Source: Sphingosinicella sp. BN140058
Lineage (GTDB): Bacteria; Pseudomonadota; Alphaproteobacteria; Sphingomonadales; Sphingomonadaceae
Assembly: GCF_004135585.1 (NCBI RefSeq)
Contig: NZ_CP035501.1
Coordinates: forward strand, 1,289,001 to 1,353,000
Direction of reading: 5' to 3'
DNA length: 64,000 nt
Part shown: one piece after another, positions 1 to 10,600 of the stretch
Layout of the letters: each line of letters starts with the position of its first letter
Numbering within the stretch: position 1 is the stretch's first letter
The notes under the pieces: generated by a model
What the model saw: only the letters and a program-made list of their open reading frames with translations
Told to the model about the DNA's origin: nothing
The model's database searches: none
Translations under genes and position numbers: made by a program

Positions 1-99
1 CGCATCGGTGCCCACGGCACGCCGGTCATCTTCGTCCATCCGAAGAATATGGGCGGCGTGCTCGTCGAGCTCATGGAGACTCCGCGGGAGGCGCATTGA
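1..99 (+). CDS. mce: Methylmalonyl-CoA epimerase, C-terminal end (partial)
   Basis: Only the last 32 codons are in the window, read in frame from base 1 to a TGA at 97-99. The peptide starts RIGAHGTPVIFVHPKNMGGV and ends in a short acidic tail. This matches the last beta strands of methylmalonyl-CoA/ethylmalonyl-CoA epimerases (vicinal oxygen chelate fold), where a GAHG-x-PV-x-F-x-HP motif precedes the metal-binding Glu (here in VELME). The enzyme interconverts (2S)- and (2R)-methylmalonyl-CoA. Its position upstream of methylmalonyl-CoA mutase supports the call. The start and most of the domain lie outside the window. Confidence 0.8.
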   Translation, partial: RIGAHGTPVIFVHPKNMGGVLVELMETPREAH

Positions 100-112
100 A
101 GAGAGAAGGAAT

Positions 113-884
113 GGGCTTCGACAGGCTCAGCCCGAACGGATGACATATGTCGGATGCCCTCGTCGTCGAACTCACCGTCGGCCGACAAACCGCGCGAATC
201 AGAGCCTGTTCGCCGAACGCTGCCCTTTCCACCCCGTTCGCCCTGAGCCTGTCGAAGGGCTTTCCTTGCTGTTCAGGGCGTTGAACAAGGAACGGGCTTC
301 GACCGGCTCAGCCCCGGAACGCATGACATATGTCAGATGCGCTCGTCAGCGAACTCAACGCGGGCCGACAAACCGCGCGAAACAGAGCCTGTTCGCCGAA
401 CGCTGCCCTTTCCACCCCGTTCGCCCTGAGCCTGTCGAAGGGCCTTCCTTGCTGTTCAGGGCGTTGAACACGGAACGGGCTTCGACCGGCTCATCCCCGG
501 AACGGATGACATGTGTCAGATGCGCTCGTCAGCGAACTCACCGTCGGTCGACAAACCGCGCGAAACAGAGCCTGTTCGCCGAACGCTGCCCTTTCCACCC
601 CGTTCGCCCTGAGCCTGTCGAAGGGCTTTCCTTGCTGTTCAGGGCGTTGCACACGGAACGGGCTTCGACCGGCTCAGCCCCGGAACGCATCGAAATATGT
701 GAAACGCGCCATTCACATCACCGACCAAGGCAGCGGCGACGCTTTGCAACGCACCCGTTGAGCACGAAATCGCTTGGCCTTTGAGGCCCCGTTCGCCCTG
801 AGCTTGTCGAAGGGCCTTCCTTGTTGTTTAGGGCGTTCAACAGGGAACGGGCTTCGACCGGCTCAGCCCCGAACGGATCGAGAC
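113..884. repeat. Tandem 181-183 bp repeats carrying sphingomonad REP-like palindromes
   Basis: About three and a half units follow one another. The core GGGCTTCGACCGGCTCAGCC recurs at about 113, 294, 477, 660 and 849, a period of 181, 183, 183 and then 189 bases. Each unit pairs this core with its near-inverse, CGCCCTGAGCCTGTCGAAGG, so each can fold into a long hairpin. Between the arms lie conserved strings such as GACATATGTCAGATGCGCTC. The last unit is diverged. The array fills the whole gap between the epimerase and mutase genes and ends only a few bases before the mutase start. Open frames through it are by-products of the repeat. Confidence 0.9.
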
Positions 885-3113
885 ATGTCAGACAGACCAA
901 CCATCGAAACCAACACCGGCGAAGATTCGGGCGCAGCCCCGAATGGCGCCGCCCCGAACGGGCGCTCCGCGGCCGCCGGTGCCCCCACCCGCGCCGAGTG
1001 GGAGGCCGCCGCCGCAAAGGAGGTCAAGAACAAGGACCTGACCTGGCACACGCCGGAAGGGATTGCGGTTCAACCGCTCTACACTGCCGATGACGTTGCG
1101 GGTATCGATCCCGGACTGCCCGGCTTCGCGCCGTTCACCCGCGGCCCCTACGCCTCGATGTACACCGGTCGTCCCTGGACGATCCGCCAATATGCCGGCT
1201 TCTCCACCGCCGAGGAATCGAACGCTTTCTACCGCCGCAACCTCGCCGCCGGGCAGAAGGGCCTTTCGGTCGCGTTCGATCTCGCCACCCACCGCGGCTA
1301 CGATTCCGATCACCCCCGCGTGGTCGGCGATGTCGGCAAGGCCGGGGTTGCGATCGACAGCGTGGAAGACATGAAGATCCTGTTCGACACCATCCCGCTC
1401 GATACGATGAGCGTGTCGATGACGATGAACGGCGCGGTGCTGCCGGTGCTCGCTTTCTACATCGTCGCCGCCGAGGAACAGGGCGTGTCTCAGGCGCAGC
1501 TTGCGGGCACGATCCAGAACGACATCCTCAAGGAGTTCGCGGTCCGCAACACCTATATCTACCCGCCGGCGCCCTCGATGCGGATCGTCGCAGACATCAT
1601 CGCCTATACGTCGCAGCACATGCCGCGCTTCAACTCGATCTCGATCAGCGGCTACCACATGCTCGAAGCCGGTGCGACGGCCGTGCAGGAACTCGCCTTC
1701 ACCCTGGCGGATGGCATGGAATATGTCCGCGCCGCCCGCGCCAAGGGGCTGGAGGTCGACGCCTTCGCGCCGCGGCTGTCCTTCTTCTTCGGCATCGGCA
1801 TGAACTTCTTCATGGAGATCGCCAAGCTGCGCGCCGCGCGTACTTTGTGGCACCGGATCATGGACGATTTCGGCGCCAGGAGCGCCAAGTCGAAGATGCT
1901 CCGCACCCACTGCCAGACGTCCGGCGTGTCGCTGACCGAGCAGGATCCGTACAATAATGTCGTGCGCACCACGATCGAGGCGATGGCCGCAGTGCTCGGG
2001 GGCACCCAGTCGCTCCACACCAACAGCTTCGACGAGGCGATCGCACTGCCGACCGACACCTCGGCCCGCATCGCCCGCAACACCCAGCTCATCCTTGCAG
2101 AGGAAAGCGGCATCACCAACGTCGCGGATCCGCTCGGCGGCTCCTACTTCGTCGAGAGCCTGACCAAGGATCTCGCCGACCGCGCCTGGGCTCTGATTCA
2201 GGAGGTCGAGGCGCTTGGCGGGATGACCGCTGCGGTGGCGGAAGGCCTACCCAAGCGCCGCATCGAGGAAGCCTCCGCCGCGCGCGCGGCGAGCGTCGAT
2301 CGCGGCGAGACGGTGATCGTCGGCGTCAACCGCTATCGCCTGCAGGACGAGCCGCCGATCGAAACGCTTGAGATCGACAATGCCAGGGTCCGTGCCGGCC
2401 AGATCGAGCGGATCGAGCGAGTCCGCGCCGCGCGCGACGAAGCGGCCGTGCAGGCCGCGCTGCAGGCGCTGCGCGACGGTGCCGCCGCCGACGCCAATCT
2501 CCTCGCCCTCTCCGTCGACGCCGCCCGCGCCCGCGCCACCCTCGGCGAGATCTCCTCTGCGCTTGAGGACGTGTTCGGCCGCTACGACACTCTGCCCGAA
2601 CCGGTCAGCGGCATCTACGGCGCCGCCTACAAGGACGATGCCCGCTGGGCGCGTGCCGAGGACGGCGTCGACGCGGTCGAGCGCCGGCTCGGCCGACGTC
2701 CCCGCATCCTGATCGCCAAGATGGGCCAGGACGGGCATGATCGCGGCGCCAATCTGGTCGCCTCCGCCTTCGGCGATCTCGGCTTCGACATCGTCTCCGG
2801 CCCGCTCTTCCAGACTCCCGAAGAGAGCGCGCGCCTCGCCGTCGAGCGCGACGTCGACGTCGTCGGCGCCTCGAGCCTCGCCGCGGGCCACAAGACCCTG
2901 GTCCCCGAACTGATCGCCCAGCTCCGCGCCCTCGGCCGCGCCGACATCAAGGTCGTCGTCGGCGGAGTCATCCCGCCGAGGGATTACGACATGCTCCGCG
3001 AGGCTGGAGTCCAGGCGATCTTCGGGCCCGGCACCAACCTCGTCGACGCCGCCGGCGAAGTGCTGAAGCTGCTCGGCCACAACCTCCCGCCCCTCGACGA
3101 GGCGGCGGCGTAA
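885..3113 (+). CDS. scpA: Methylmalonyl-CoA mutase (adenosylcobalamin-dependent)
   Basis: 742 residues, the usual size of the catalytic chain. It isomerises (2R)-methylmalonyl-CoA to succinyl-CoA, the last step by which propionyl-CoA enters the TCA cycle. The N-terminal TIM-barrel substrate region has the family string [18 protein letters not shown]. The C-terminal cobalamin-binding domain has DGHDRGA (axial His near residue 618), then [10 protein letters not shown] and [11 protein letters not shown] chose ATG 885 (MSDRPTIE) because everything upstream in frame is translated repeat DNA. No strong ribosome-binding site is visible, and the REP-like repeat ends only about 7 bases before the start. 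It lies between the epimerase and the biotin synthase/propionyl-CoA carboxylase genes. Confidence 0.95.
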   Translation: MSDRPTIETNTGEDSGAAPNGAAPNGRSAAAGAPTRAEWEAAAAKEVKNKDLTWHTPEGIAVQPLYTADDVAGIDPGLPGFAPFTRGPYASMYTGRPWTIRQYAGFSTAEESNAFYRRNLAAGQKGLSVAFDLATHRGYDSDHPRVVGDVGKAGVAIDSVEDMKILFDTIPLDTMSVSMTMNGAVLPVLAFYIVAAEEQGVSQAQLAGTIQNDILKEFAVRNTYIYPPAPSMRIVADIIAYTSQHMPRFNSISISGYHMLEAGATAVQELAFTLADGMEYVRAARAKGLEVDAFAPRLSFFFGIGMNFFMEIAKLRAARTLWHRIMDDFGARSAKSKMLRTHCQTSGVSLTEQDPYNNVVRTTIEAMAAVLGGTQSLHTNSFDEAIALPTDTSARIARNTQLILAEESGITNVADPLGGSYFVESLTKDLADRAWALIQEVEALGGMTAAVAEGLPKRRIEEASAARAASVDRGETVIVGVNRYRLQDEPPIETLEIDNARVRAGQIERIERVRAARDEAAVQAALQALRDGAAADANLLALSVDAARARATLGEISSALEDVFGRYDTLPEPVSGIYGAAYKDDARWARAEDGVDAVERRLGRRPRILIAKMGQDGHDRGANLVASAFGDLGFDIVSGPLFQTPEESARLAVERDVDVVGASSLAAGHKTLVPELIAQLRALGRADIKVVVGGVIPPRDYDMLREAGVQAIFGPGTNLVDAAGEVLKLLGHNLPPLDEAAA

Positions 3114-3149
3114 AGGCGACGTACGCATCGCTTCCACACCCCGTTCTTT

Positions 3150-3900
3150 CCCTCCCTAACAGGGAGGGGAGAAAATGCTGCCAGGAAAGTCTCCCATGAT
3201 CCTCTCGGCCGCCTCTTCCTCTCCTTGTCAGGGAGGGGCGAGGGGTGGGTCAGCGACAGCGGGGGGCTCGATGCCCCCGGTAACGCTAAGGGCTCAGAAG
3301 GGCTCGCTGCGCTCGCACCCACCCCCAACCCCTCCCTTGCAGGGAGGGGAGAAAATGCTGTCTGAAAAGTCCCCCCATGACCCTCTCCGCTCCCTCTTCC
3401 CCTCCCTGCAAGGGAGGGGCTAGGGGTGGGTCAGCGACAGCGGGGGCTCGATGCCCCCGGTGGCGCTAAGGGCTCAGAAGGGCTCGCTGCGCTCGCACCC
3501 ACCCCCAACCCCTCCCTTGCAGGGAGGGGTGAAATCGCTGCCAGGAAGCCCCCCCCAATGACCCTCTCCGCTCCCTCTTCCCCTCCCTGTCAGGGAGAGG
3601 CTAGGGGTGGGTCAGCGACAGCGGGGGCTCGATGCCCCCGCTGGCGCTAAGGGCTCAGAAGGGCTCGCTGCGCTCGCACCCACCCCCAACCCCTCCCTTG
3701 CAGGGAGGGGAGAAAATGCTGCCAGGAAAGTCTCCCATGATCCTCTCCGCTCCCTCTTCCCCTCCCTATCAGGGAGGGGCTAGGGGTGGGTCAGCGACAG
3801 CGGGGGCTCGATGCCCCCGGTGGCGCTAAGGGCTCAGAAGGGCTCGCTGCGCTCGCACCCACCCCCAACCCCTCCCTTGCAGGGAGGGGGTAGTTTCTGC
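3150..3900. repeat. Four tandem ~180 bp repeats, second palindromic family
   Basis: The palindrome CCCTCCCTTGCAGGGAGGGG (with small variants) recurs near 3153, 3330, 3510, 3691 and 3871, giving a period of about 180 bases. Each unit also holds GGGTGGGTCAGCGACAGCGG, GGGCTCGATGCCCCCG and GGCTCAGAAGGGCTCGCTGC. The array fills the gap between methylmalonyl-CoA mutase and bioB. Single diverged copies occur at 7227-7318 and 40277-40352. The short open frames within it repeat the same peptide and are not genes. Confidence 0.9.
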
Positions 3901-3912
3901 AGGAACGTCCCG

Positions 3913-4917
3913 ATGACCGTCTCCCCCACCCCCCGCACCGACTGGACCCGCGCCGAGATCGCCGCGATCTTCGACCGCCCGTTCCTCGACCTCGTCACCG
4001 AAGCGCAGGATATCCACCGCCGCTGGCACGCGCCCAACGAGGTCCAGCTTTCCACCCTGCTCTCGATCAAGACCGGCGGCTGCGCCGAGGATTGCGGCTA
4101 TTGCAGCCAGTCGGCCTTCGCCAAGTCCGGCATCAAGGCCGAGAAATTGATGAATGTCGATGCGGTGCTCTCCGCCGCCGCCGAGGCCAAGGCGGCGGGC
4201 TCCGGCCGCTTCTGCATGGGCGCCGCGTGGCGCGAGCCAAAGGAGCGCGACATGGATGCTCTCTGCACCATGGTCGCGGGGGTCAAGGCGATGGGCCTCG
4301 AAACCTGCATGACCTTGGGCATGCTGACCCGCGACCAGTCGGAACGGCTCGCCGCCGCCGGGCTCGATTATTACAACCACAATCTCGACACCTCGCCCGA
4401 ACATTATGGCGAGATCATCACCACCCGCACCTATCAGGAACGGCTCGACACGCTCGAAAATGTCCGGGCGTCGGGGATGTCGGTCTGCTGCGGCGGCATC
4501 GTCGGCATGGGCGAGACCCGCGAAGACCGGGTCGGCTTCCTCCACGCTCTCGCCACCCTGCCCGCCCATCCCGAAAGCGTGCCGATCAACGCGCTTGTGC
4601 CGGTGAAGGGCACCGCCCGCGGCGATTCGATGCTCGCCGGTGCCCACGCGAAGATCGACGACCTCGAATTCGTCCGCACCGTCGCCGTCGCCCGCATCCT
4701 GATGCCGCGCTCGATGGTCCGGCTCTCCGCCGGCCGCGAGAGCATGAGCGAGTCGACCCAGGCGCTCTGCTTCCTCGCCGGCGCGAATTCCATCTTCACC
4801 GGCGACAAATTGCTGACCACCGGCAATGCCGGCGCCGGCGCAGACGCAATCCTCTTCGAGAAACTCGGCCTGCGCGCGATGACCTCGGAGGAGCCTGCCC
4901 GGGTCGCGGCGGAGTGA
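3913..4917 (+). CDS. bioB: Biotin synthase (radical SAM)
   Basis: 334 residues. BioB inserts sulfur into dethiobiotin in the last step of biotin synthesis. The radical-SAM cluster motif C-x3-C-x2-C is at residues 57-64 ([12 protein letters not shown]). Family strings [11 protein letters not shown] and GGIVGMGET follow, with the conserved NALVPVKGT further on. ATG 3913 gives the usual N-terminus ([11 protein letters not shown]); in-frame codons upstream are repeat DNA. It sits between two propionate-pathway genes. The next gene encodes a biotin-carrying carboxylase subunit, so this placement probably ties cofactor supply to its consumer. No other bio genes are in the window. Confidence 0.95.
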   Translation: MTVSPTPRTDWTRAEIAAIFDRPFLDLVTEAQDIHRRWHAPNEVQLSTLLSIKTGGCAEDCGYCSQSAFAKSGIKAEKLMNVDAVLSAAAEAKAAGSGRFCMGAAWREPKERDMDALCTMVAGVKAMGLETCMTLGMLTRDQSERLAAAGLDYYNHNLDTSPEHYGEIITTRTYQERLDTLENVRASGMSVCCGGIVGMGETREDRVGFLHALATLPAHPESVPINALVPVKGTARGDSMLAGAHAKIDDLEFVRTVAVARILMPRSMVRLSAGRESMSESTQALCFLAGANSIFTGDKLLTTGNAGAGADAILFEKLGLRAMTSEEPARVAAE

Positions 4918-5000
4918 TCTCTCAATTTCCTACGGCAAGCTTCGGACTTGCTGACAGCTGGCGCGCCGTCGGACAGTTTCCATGGGATGTACACTCGCGC

Positions 5001-5078
5001 CGTTCGCCCTGAGCTTGTCGAAGGGCCTTGTTTGTCTGCCGGCATAAGAACCGGGCTTCGACAGGCTCAGCCCGAACG
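5001..5078. repeat. Inverted REP-like pair forming a long hairpin
   Basis: CGTTCGCCCTGAGCTTGTCG at 5001 onward is followed about 30 bases later by CTTCGACAGGCTCAGCCCGA, its near-exact inverse, ending at 5078. The arms belong to the same family as the array at 113-884. The pair lies between bioB and the carboxylase subunit, in a 280-base gap with no gene. It could act as a transcription or mRNA-stability signal, but no U-tract follows. Confidence 0.8.
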
Positions 5079-5197
5079 GATCTGAAGCAAGCATTCCTGG
5101 GGGCGTCGCTCCGGCTAGCCGCGGCGGGGCGCATGCGCTAGCGCAACGCTACGACAGACATGAAGCGCGGAACCACCGCGCTCACGAGGGCGCCTGA

Positions 5198-7207
5198 ATG
5201 TTCAAGAAGATCCTGATCGCGAACCGCGGCGAGATCGCCTGCCGGGTCATCCGCACCGCCAAGAAGATGGGCATCGAGACGGTCGCCGTCTATTCGGACG
5301 CCGACGCGCGTGCGCCGCACGTCCGTATGGCCGACGAAGCGGTGCGGCTCGGCCCGCCGCCGGCCAGCGAATCCTATCTCAACGCCGAGTTGATCATCCT
5401 TGCTTGCAAGGAGACCGGCGCCGAGGCGGTTCATCCCGGTTACGGCTTCCTGTCCGAGCGCGAGAGCTTCGCCCGCGCCCTCGCCGACGCCGGCATCGCC
5501 TTCATCGGGCCGCCGCCGAAAGCGATCGCCGCGATGGGCGACAAGATCGAATCGAAGAAGCTCGCCAAGGCCGCGGGCGTCAATGTGGTCCCCGGCTTCC
5601 TCGGCGACATCGCCGGCACCGACGATGCCGTCAGGATCGCCGGTGAGATCGGCTATCCGGTGATGATGAAGGCCTCGGCCGGCGGGGGCGGCAAGGGCAT
5701 GCGCCTCGCCTGGTCCGAACAGGACGTGCGCGAAGGCTTCGAGGCGACCAAGCGCGAGGGCCTGGCGAGCTTCGGCGACGACCGCGTATTCATCGAGAAG
5801 TTCATCGAGAGCCCGCGCCATATCGAAATCCAGCTGATCGGCGATCAGCACGGCAACATCCTCTATCTCGGCGAGCGCGAATGCTCGATCCAGCGCCGCC
5901 ACCAGAAAGTGGTCGAGGAGGCGCCCTCCCCGTTCGTGACGCCGGAGATGCGCCGGGCGATGGGCGAGCAGGCGGTCGCGCTGGCCAAAGCGGTCGGCTA
6001 TTTCTCCGCCGGCACCGTCGAACTGATCGTCTCGGGCGCCGACACCACCGGCAAGAGCTTCTACTTCCTCGAGATGAACACCAGGCTCCAGGTCGAGCAT
6101 CCGGTGACCGAGGAAGTGACCGGCCTCGATCTCGTCGAGCTCATGATCCGGGTTGCCGCCGGCGAGAAACTGCCGCTGACCCAGGACGCAGTGAAACTGA
6201 ACGGTTGGGCGGTCGAGAACCGCGTCTACGCCGAAGATCCGTACCGGGGTTTTCTGCCCTCGACCGGCCGGCTCGTCCGCTACCAGCCGCCGCGTGAAAT
6301 GCGCGCCGCAGATGGCGTCACCCGCGTCGACGACGGCGTCTTCGAAGGCGGCGAAGTGTCGATGTTCTACGATCCGATGATCGCCAAGCTCGTCACCTGG
6401 GCGCCGACCCGCGAAGCCGCGATCGACCGCCAGGTCGAAGCACTCGACGCCTTCCGCATCGACGGCATCGGCCACAATGTCGATTTCCTCTCCGCCCTCA
6501 TGCAGCACCCGCGCTTCCGCAGCGGCGCGATCACCACCGGCTTCATCGCCGAGGAATATCCCGAAGGCTTCGCCGGCGCGCCCGCCGATCCGCTCCTCGT
6601 CAAGGATCTGGCGGTGATCGCCGCCCTGCTCGCGACCGAGACCGAGGCGCGCGCCCATTCGATCAGCGGCCAGCTCGGCGGCGCGCTGTCGCCCGCCGAC
6701 GAGCACGTCGTCCGCATCGCCGGCGCCGAGCATCGCATCCGCTTCGAAGGCTTCGAGGGCGGACTCATCGCCCAGGTGGACGACAATGCCGGCTGGGAGG
6801 TGATCGCCCGCTGGGAACCCGGACAGCCCCTGATCAAGGCTAGGATCGACGAGCGCAGCCGCACCGTCCAGATCGCGCGCAAGGGCCGCCAGTGGCAGCT
6901 CACCAGCCGGGGCGCCAGCCACCGGGTCGACGTGCTGCCTGCCCATGTCGCTGACCTTTCGCGCCACATGATCGAGAAGATCCCGCCTGATCTCTCCAAA
7001 TATCTGATCTGCCCGATGCCCGGCCTGCTCACCGCCTTGAACGTCGGCGAGGGCGACGCCGTCGAAGCCGGCCAGCCGCTCGCCGTCGTCGAAGCGATGA
7101 AGATGGAGAATATCCTCCGCGCCGAGAAGAGCGGCCGGGTCAAGACCGTCTCCGCCAAGCCCGGCGAGAGTCTGGCCGTCGACGCGGTGATCCTCGAGTT
7201 CGAATAA
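5198..7207 (+). CDS. pccA: Propionyl-CoA carboxylase, biotin-containing (alpha) subunit
   Basis: 669 residues. It contains biotin carboxylase (ATP-grasp) and biotin carboxyl carrier domains and carboxylates propionyl-CoA to methylmalonyl-CoA together with a beta subunit that is not in this window. The N-terminus MFKKILIANRGEIACRVIR is typical. The ATP-binding loop KASAGGGGKGMR, the string GTVELIV and the substrate-loop region EMNTRLQVEHPVTE follow. The biotinylated lysine is in EAMKMEN near residue 635, about 34 residues from the end, as in the family. ATG 5198 is preceded by an ACGAGGG ribosome-binding site. The mutase and epimerase neighbours favour propionyl-CoA over acetyl-CoA or methylcrotonyl-CoA as substrate. 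Confidence 0.9.
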   Translation: MFKKILIANRGEIACRVIRTAKKMGIETVAVYSDADARAPHVRMADEAVRLGPPPASESYLNAELIILACKETGAEAVHPGYGFLSERESFARALADAGIAFIGPPPKAIAAMGDKIESKKLAKAAGVNVVPGFLGDIAGTDDAVRIAGEIGYPVMMKASAGGGGKGMRLAWSEQDVREGFEATKREGLASFGDDRVFIEKFIESPRHIEIQLIGDQHGNILYLGERECSIQRRHQKVVEEAPSPFVTPEMRRAMGEQAVALAKAVGYFSAGTVELIVSGADTTGKSFYFLEMNTRLQVEHPVTEEVTGLDLVELMIRVAAGEKLPLTQDAVKLNGWAVENRVYAEDPYRGFLPSTGRLVRYQPPREMRAADGVTRVDDGVFEGGEVSMFYDPMIAKLVTWAPTREAAIDRQVEALDAFRIDGIGHNVDFLSALMQHPRFRSGAITTGFIAEEYPEGFAGAPADPLLVKDLAVIAALLATETEARAHSISGQLGGALSPADEHVVRIAGAEHRIRFEGFEGGLIAQVDDNAGWEVIARWEPGQPLIKARIDERSRTVQIARKGRQWQLTSRGASHRVDVLPAHVADLSRHMIEKIPPDLSKYLICPMPGLLTALNVGEGDAVEAGQPLAVVEAMKMENILRAEKSGRVKTVSAKPGESLAVDAVILEFE

Positions 7208-7226
7208 GCGCCTCCCTCACCGACTT

Positions 7227-7318
7227 CCCGTCCTGCCAGGGAGAGTGCCCCAGTTTCTCCCCTCCCTTTTAGGGAGGGGCTGGGGGTGGGTCAGCGACAG
7301 CGGGGCTCGATGCCCCGC
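7227..7318. repeat. Single copy of the second palindromic repeat family
   Basis: A diverged copy of the unit seen at 3150-3900. It contains CCCTCCCTTTTAGGGAGGGG, GGGTGGGTCAGCGACAGCGG and GGGCTCGATGCCCCGC. The rest of the gap, 7319-7612, shows no gene I can support. A frame open through it from about 7286 joins the downstream kinase gene but lacks the features of protein. Confidence 0.8.
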
Positions 7319-7612
7319 TTTCGCTTCAAGTCGGAGTGCGCCGGGCGCCGGCACACTGCGCAGCAACGACCTGCACCAAGATCGCTGAAGGCCGAGGCCG
7401 GCAGCGGCGATCCTCAGGGAAACCAACGCGGCACCAGGCCGCGCACCGCCCCATCGACCGCAAGCCCGGATCGGCACGCCCCGGCGAGCATTTCGCCGGC
7501 GGTTCGGCCGCCGTCACTGGAGACGCTGCCCTGCCCCTGCTATTGCGTAACGATGCGACCGCGCTTCCGCCGCATGTCGCATCGTCGGAGCCTGGGGGAG
7601 GCGGGGGGCTGT

Positions 7613-10600
7613 ATGACTTGGCGCGCGATCGTCCCTGGGCCGAACCTTGGCCTTTGCCAGCGCGCGCTCCTGCTCGGCGCAGCGGCGGCCGTCTCCCTTG
7701 CCGCGACGCCTTCGCCGGCCCAGGTCTCGCCGCCCGGCTTCGAGAGGTTCAAGCATAGTCGCTGGGGCACCGACGAGGGTGCCCCGAACGGTATCTTCGC
7801 GATGGCACAGGATGCGGACGGCTTTCTCTGGCTCGCCGGCGACGCCCTCTACCGGTTCGATGGGATATCCTTCGAACGGATCGACTGGCCCGCCGGCACC
7901 GCTGACAAATATGGCGACCCGACCGGATTGATGGTCAGCCGTAGCGGTCTGCTCTGGGTGGGATTCGGCGACAGGAGCGGCGTTGCGGTCTATCGAAGTG
8001 GGCGCCTCGTCGACATGCACATGCCCGATCCCCCCGCCGCGATCGCCCTGCTGACGGAGGGGTTCGACGGCACCATCTGGGCTGCCTCCGGCCGGTTCGA
8101 CAAGCAGTTGCGGCGTCTGCGGAACGGACGCTGGGAATCGGTCGGCGCCGCCCTCGGCCTGCCCGACGGTGCGATCATGGGACTGGTTGCCGCTCCCGAT
8201 GGCGGCCTATGGGTTGCACTGACTCATCAGGATGGCGCCACGGGCGCCCTCGCCTATCTCGCGCCCGACGCACGCCGTTTCCGTGTCTTGCCCCAGCGGG
8301 TCTCAGGAAGGCCGCGGATCGCGCTTGATCCCGGCGGAGCCCTCTGGATTTCCGATATGATCGGCACCCGGATGGCCGTCGACAGCCACGGCAAGGCGGC
8401 GCCGGTCGGCGCTCTTATCCCGGCACCGCCGAACCTGCGGACGCCGACGCTCACTTTCGATCGGCACAACGGGCTTTGGAGCACCACCTCCTCGGTGGGA
8501 ATTTCCTATGTTCCGGGCGCGACGCGCCTGGCGGCCGGATCTGCGCCCCCCGCCTACGCCTTCGGTGCGGTGAACGGCCTTACCTCGGACTTCACCTACC
8601 AGGCCCTTCTCGACCGCGAAGGCAGCATCTGGATTGCCACCGAGACCGGCCTCGATCAGTTCCGCCGCGCCGCCGCCGTTCAGGAAGCGGGCATTCCGGC
8701 CGATCCCGCCCAGGGCTTGGCGATGGCCGCGGCGAATGACGGCAGCCTCTACGTTCAGTCTCGGAAAACCGTCTTTCTCATCGCGCCGGGCGACGTGCCC
8801 CGGCCGATCCTGAAATTGCGGGAGGACGACCTGTCGATGTGCGCCGCCCGGGACGGCGGCATATGGATCGTGCAGCGGGCAAGAACGCTTCGGGTGCGAC
8901 ACGATCGCGCGGAAGCCTCGTCCGGCCTGCCGGCTGGTGGCACGACGATCGGCTGCGCGGAGGATCGCTTGGGCAGGCTCTGGGTGGCGCTTCTGGGCCA
9001 ACCGTTGATCTGGCGCGACGGCAGGGGTTGGCATACCGCCACCGGCATGCTTGCACGGCAGCAGGCGCGTGCCGTGACCGTGACGCCGACCGGCGGCATC
9101 GCCGTCTTCGGCTCGGCCGATCTGACCAGGATCGAGGGCAACCGGGTGATGATACGAACCGGCCTGCCCTCCGCGACGATGCTGGCGCGGGGCGGACGCG
9201 ACGTTTTTCTCAGCGACAGCCGCGGCTTGGTGCGGCTGCGCGACGGCCATTTCAAGCGGCTCGATTCGGCGCGATTTCCTTGGTTGGCGTGGCTGCGCAG
9301 TCTGGTGCAGACGCCGCGCGGCGACACTTGGCTTGTTGCCCGCACCGGCATCTCCAGAGTCGCAACGGCAGATCTCGACCGCGTCTTCGAAGATCCGCAG
9401 TCTTCGCTGCACCGCACCCTGTTCAACTCTCAGGACGGGCTGGTCAGCGCGGCACAGCATGCCGGTTTCACGGGCACCCAATCGGCTGTGGCAGGCGATG
9501 GCCGGATCTGGTTCCTCAATCGACAGGGCGCGGCCTATTTCGATCCCGCCCGGCTTGCACCGAACCCGCTGGCGCCGCCGGTCTCCATCCGCGCCCTTGC
9601 GAGCGGCGGCACGATGTGGCGCGATCCGCGGCAGCTCGACCTGCCGCCCGGCACGCGTGCGATCGACATCACGTATGCCGGCCTCAGCCTGGTGGTGCCG
9701 CAGCGGGTAAAATTCCGTTATCGGCTCGCGGGCGTCGACGAAGGCTGGGTCGATGCCGGCACCCGTCGCACCGCATCCTATGCCAATCTCGGGCCCGGCC
9801 GCTTTCGCTTCCAGGTCATCGCCGCCAACGATGAGGGTGTCTGGAACCGGACCGGTGCCACTCTCGACTTCGAGATCCGCCCTACCTTCCTTCAGAGCTG
9901 GCCCTTCAAGGCTCTCTGCGCCGCGGCTGCAATCGGCCTGCTGTGGCTCGCTTATTCGGCACGCATGCGCTTCGTTGCCGCCCGTATCCGCCTTCGCATG
10001 GCGGAGCGGTTCGAGGAGCGCGAGCGGATCGCCAGGGAATTGCATGACACCTTGCTGCAGGCGATCCAGGCGCTGACCTGGCGTTTCCAGCTCGTACTCG
10101 ACGATCTTCCGCCCAAGCAGCCTGGCCGCGCGACACTTCTCCGCGCGATCGACAGCGCCGAGCACGTGATCGCAGAGGGGCGCGACCGCGTGCGCGATCT
10201 TCGCGCCCCCAGCGACAACGAACTCGAGCGAGGCATCGACGCGCTGATCGCCCGGCAGGGTTTCGATCCCGCGGTGGCGGTCACGATCACCACCGCCGGC
10301 ACGCCGCGCGCCATGGACCCGCTGGTGGTGGAAGACGTCACCCGCATCGCCGGCGAAGCCCTGTTCAACATCTGGCGTCATGCGCGCGCCAGTGTGGTTG
10401 GCATCGAGATCCGGCACGGCGCGACCTTCGCGCTGCGGATCGCCGACAATGGCATCGGCATCGATCCCGAGCATGCCGCAGGCGGGCGCGCCGGACATTT
10501 CGGGCTCGCAGGCATGCGCGAACGCGCGGCGAAGCTGCGCGGCGATCTCGTCGTCCGGCCGCTGCCCGATCGGGGTACCGAGCTGGTGCTGACGCTGCCC

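Noticed and set aside
113..884. CRISPR array
   Set aside because: The period is about 183 bases, units are similar over their full length without unique spacers, and no cas gene is present.
774..884. Longer methylmalonyl-CoA mutase N-terminus starting at 774
   Set aside because: The added residues are translated REP-like repeat ([12 protein letters not shown]) and do not belong to the family.
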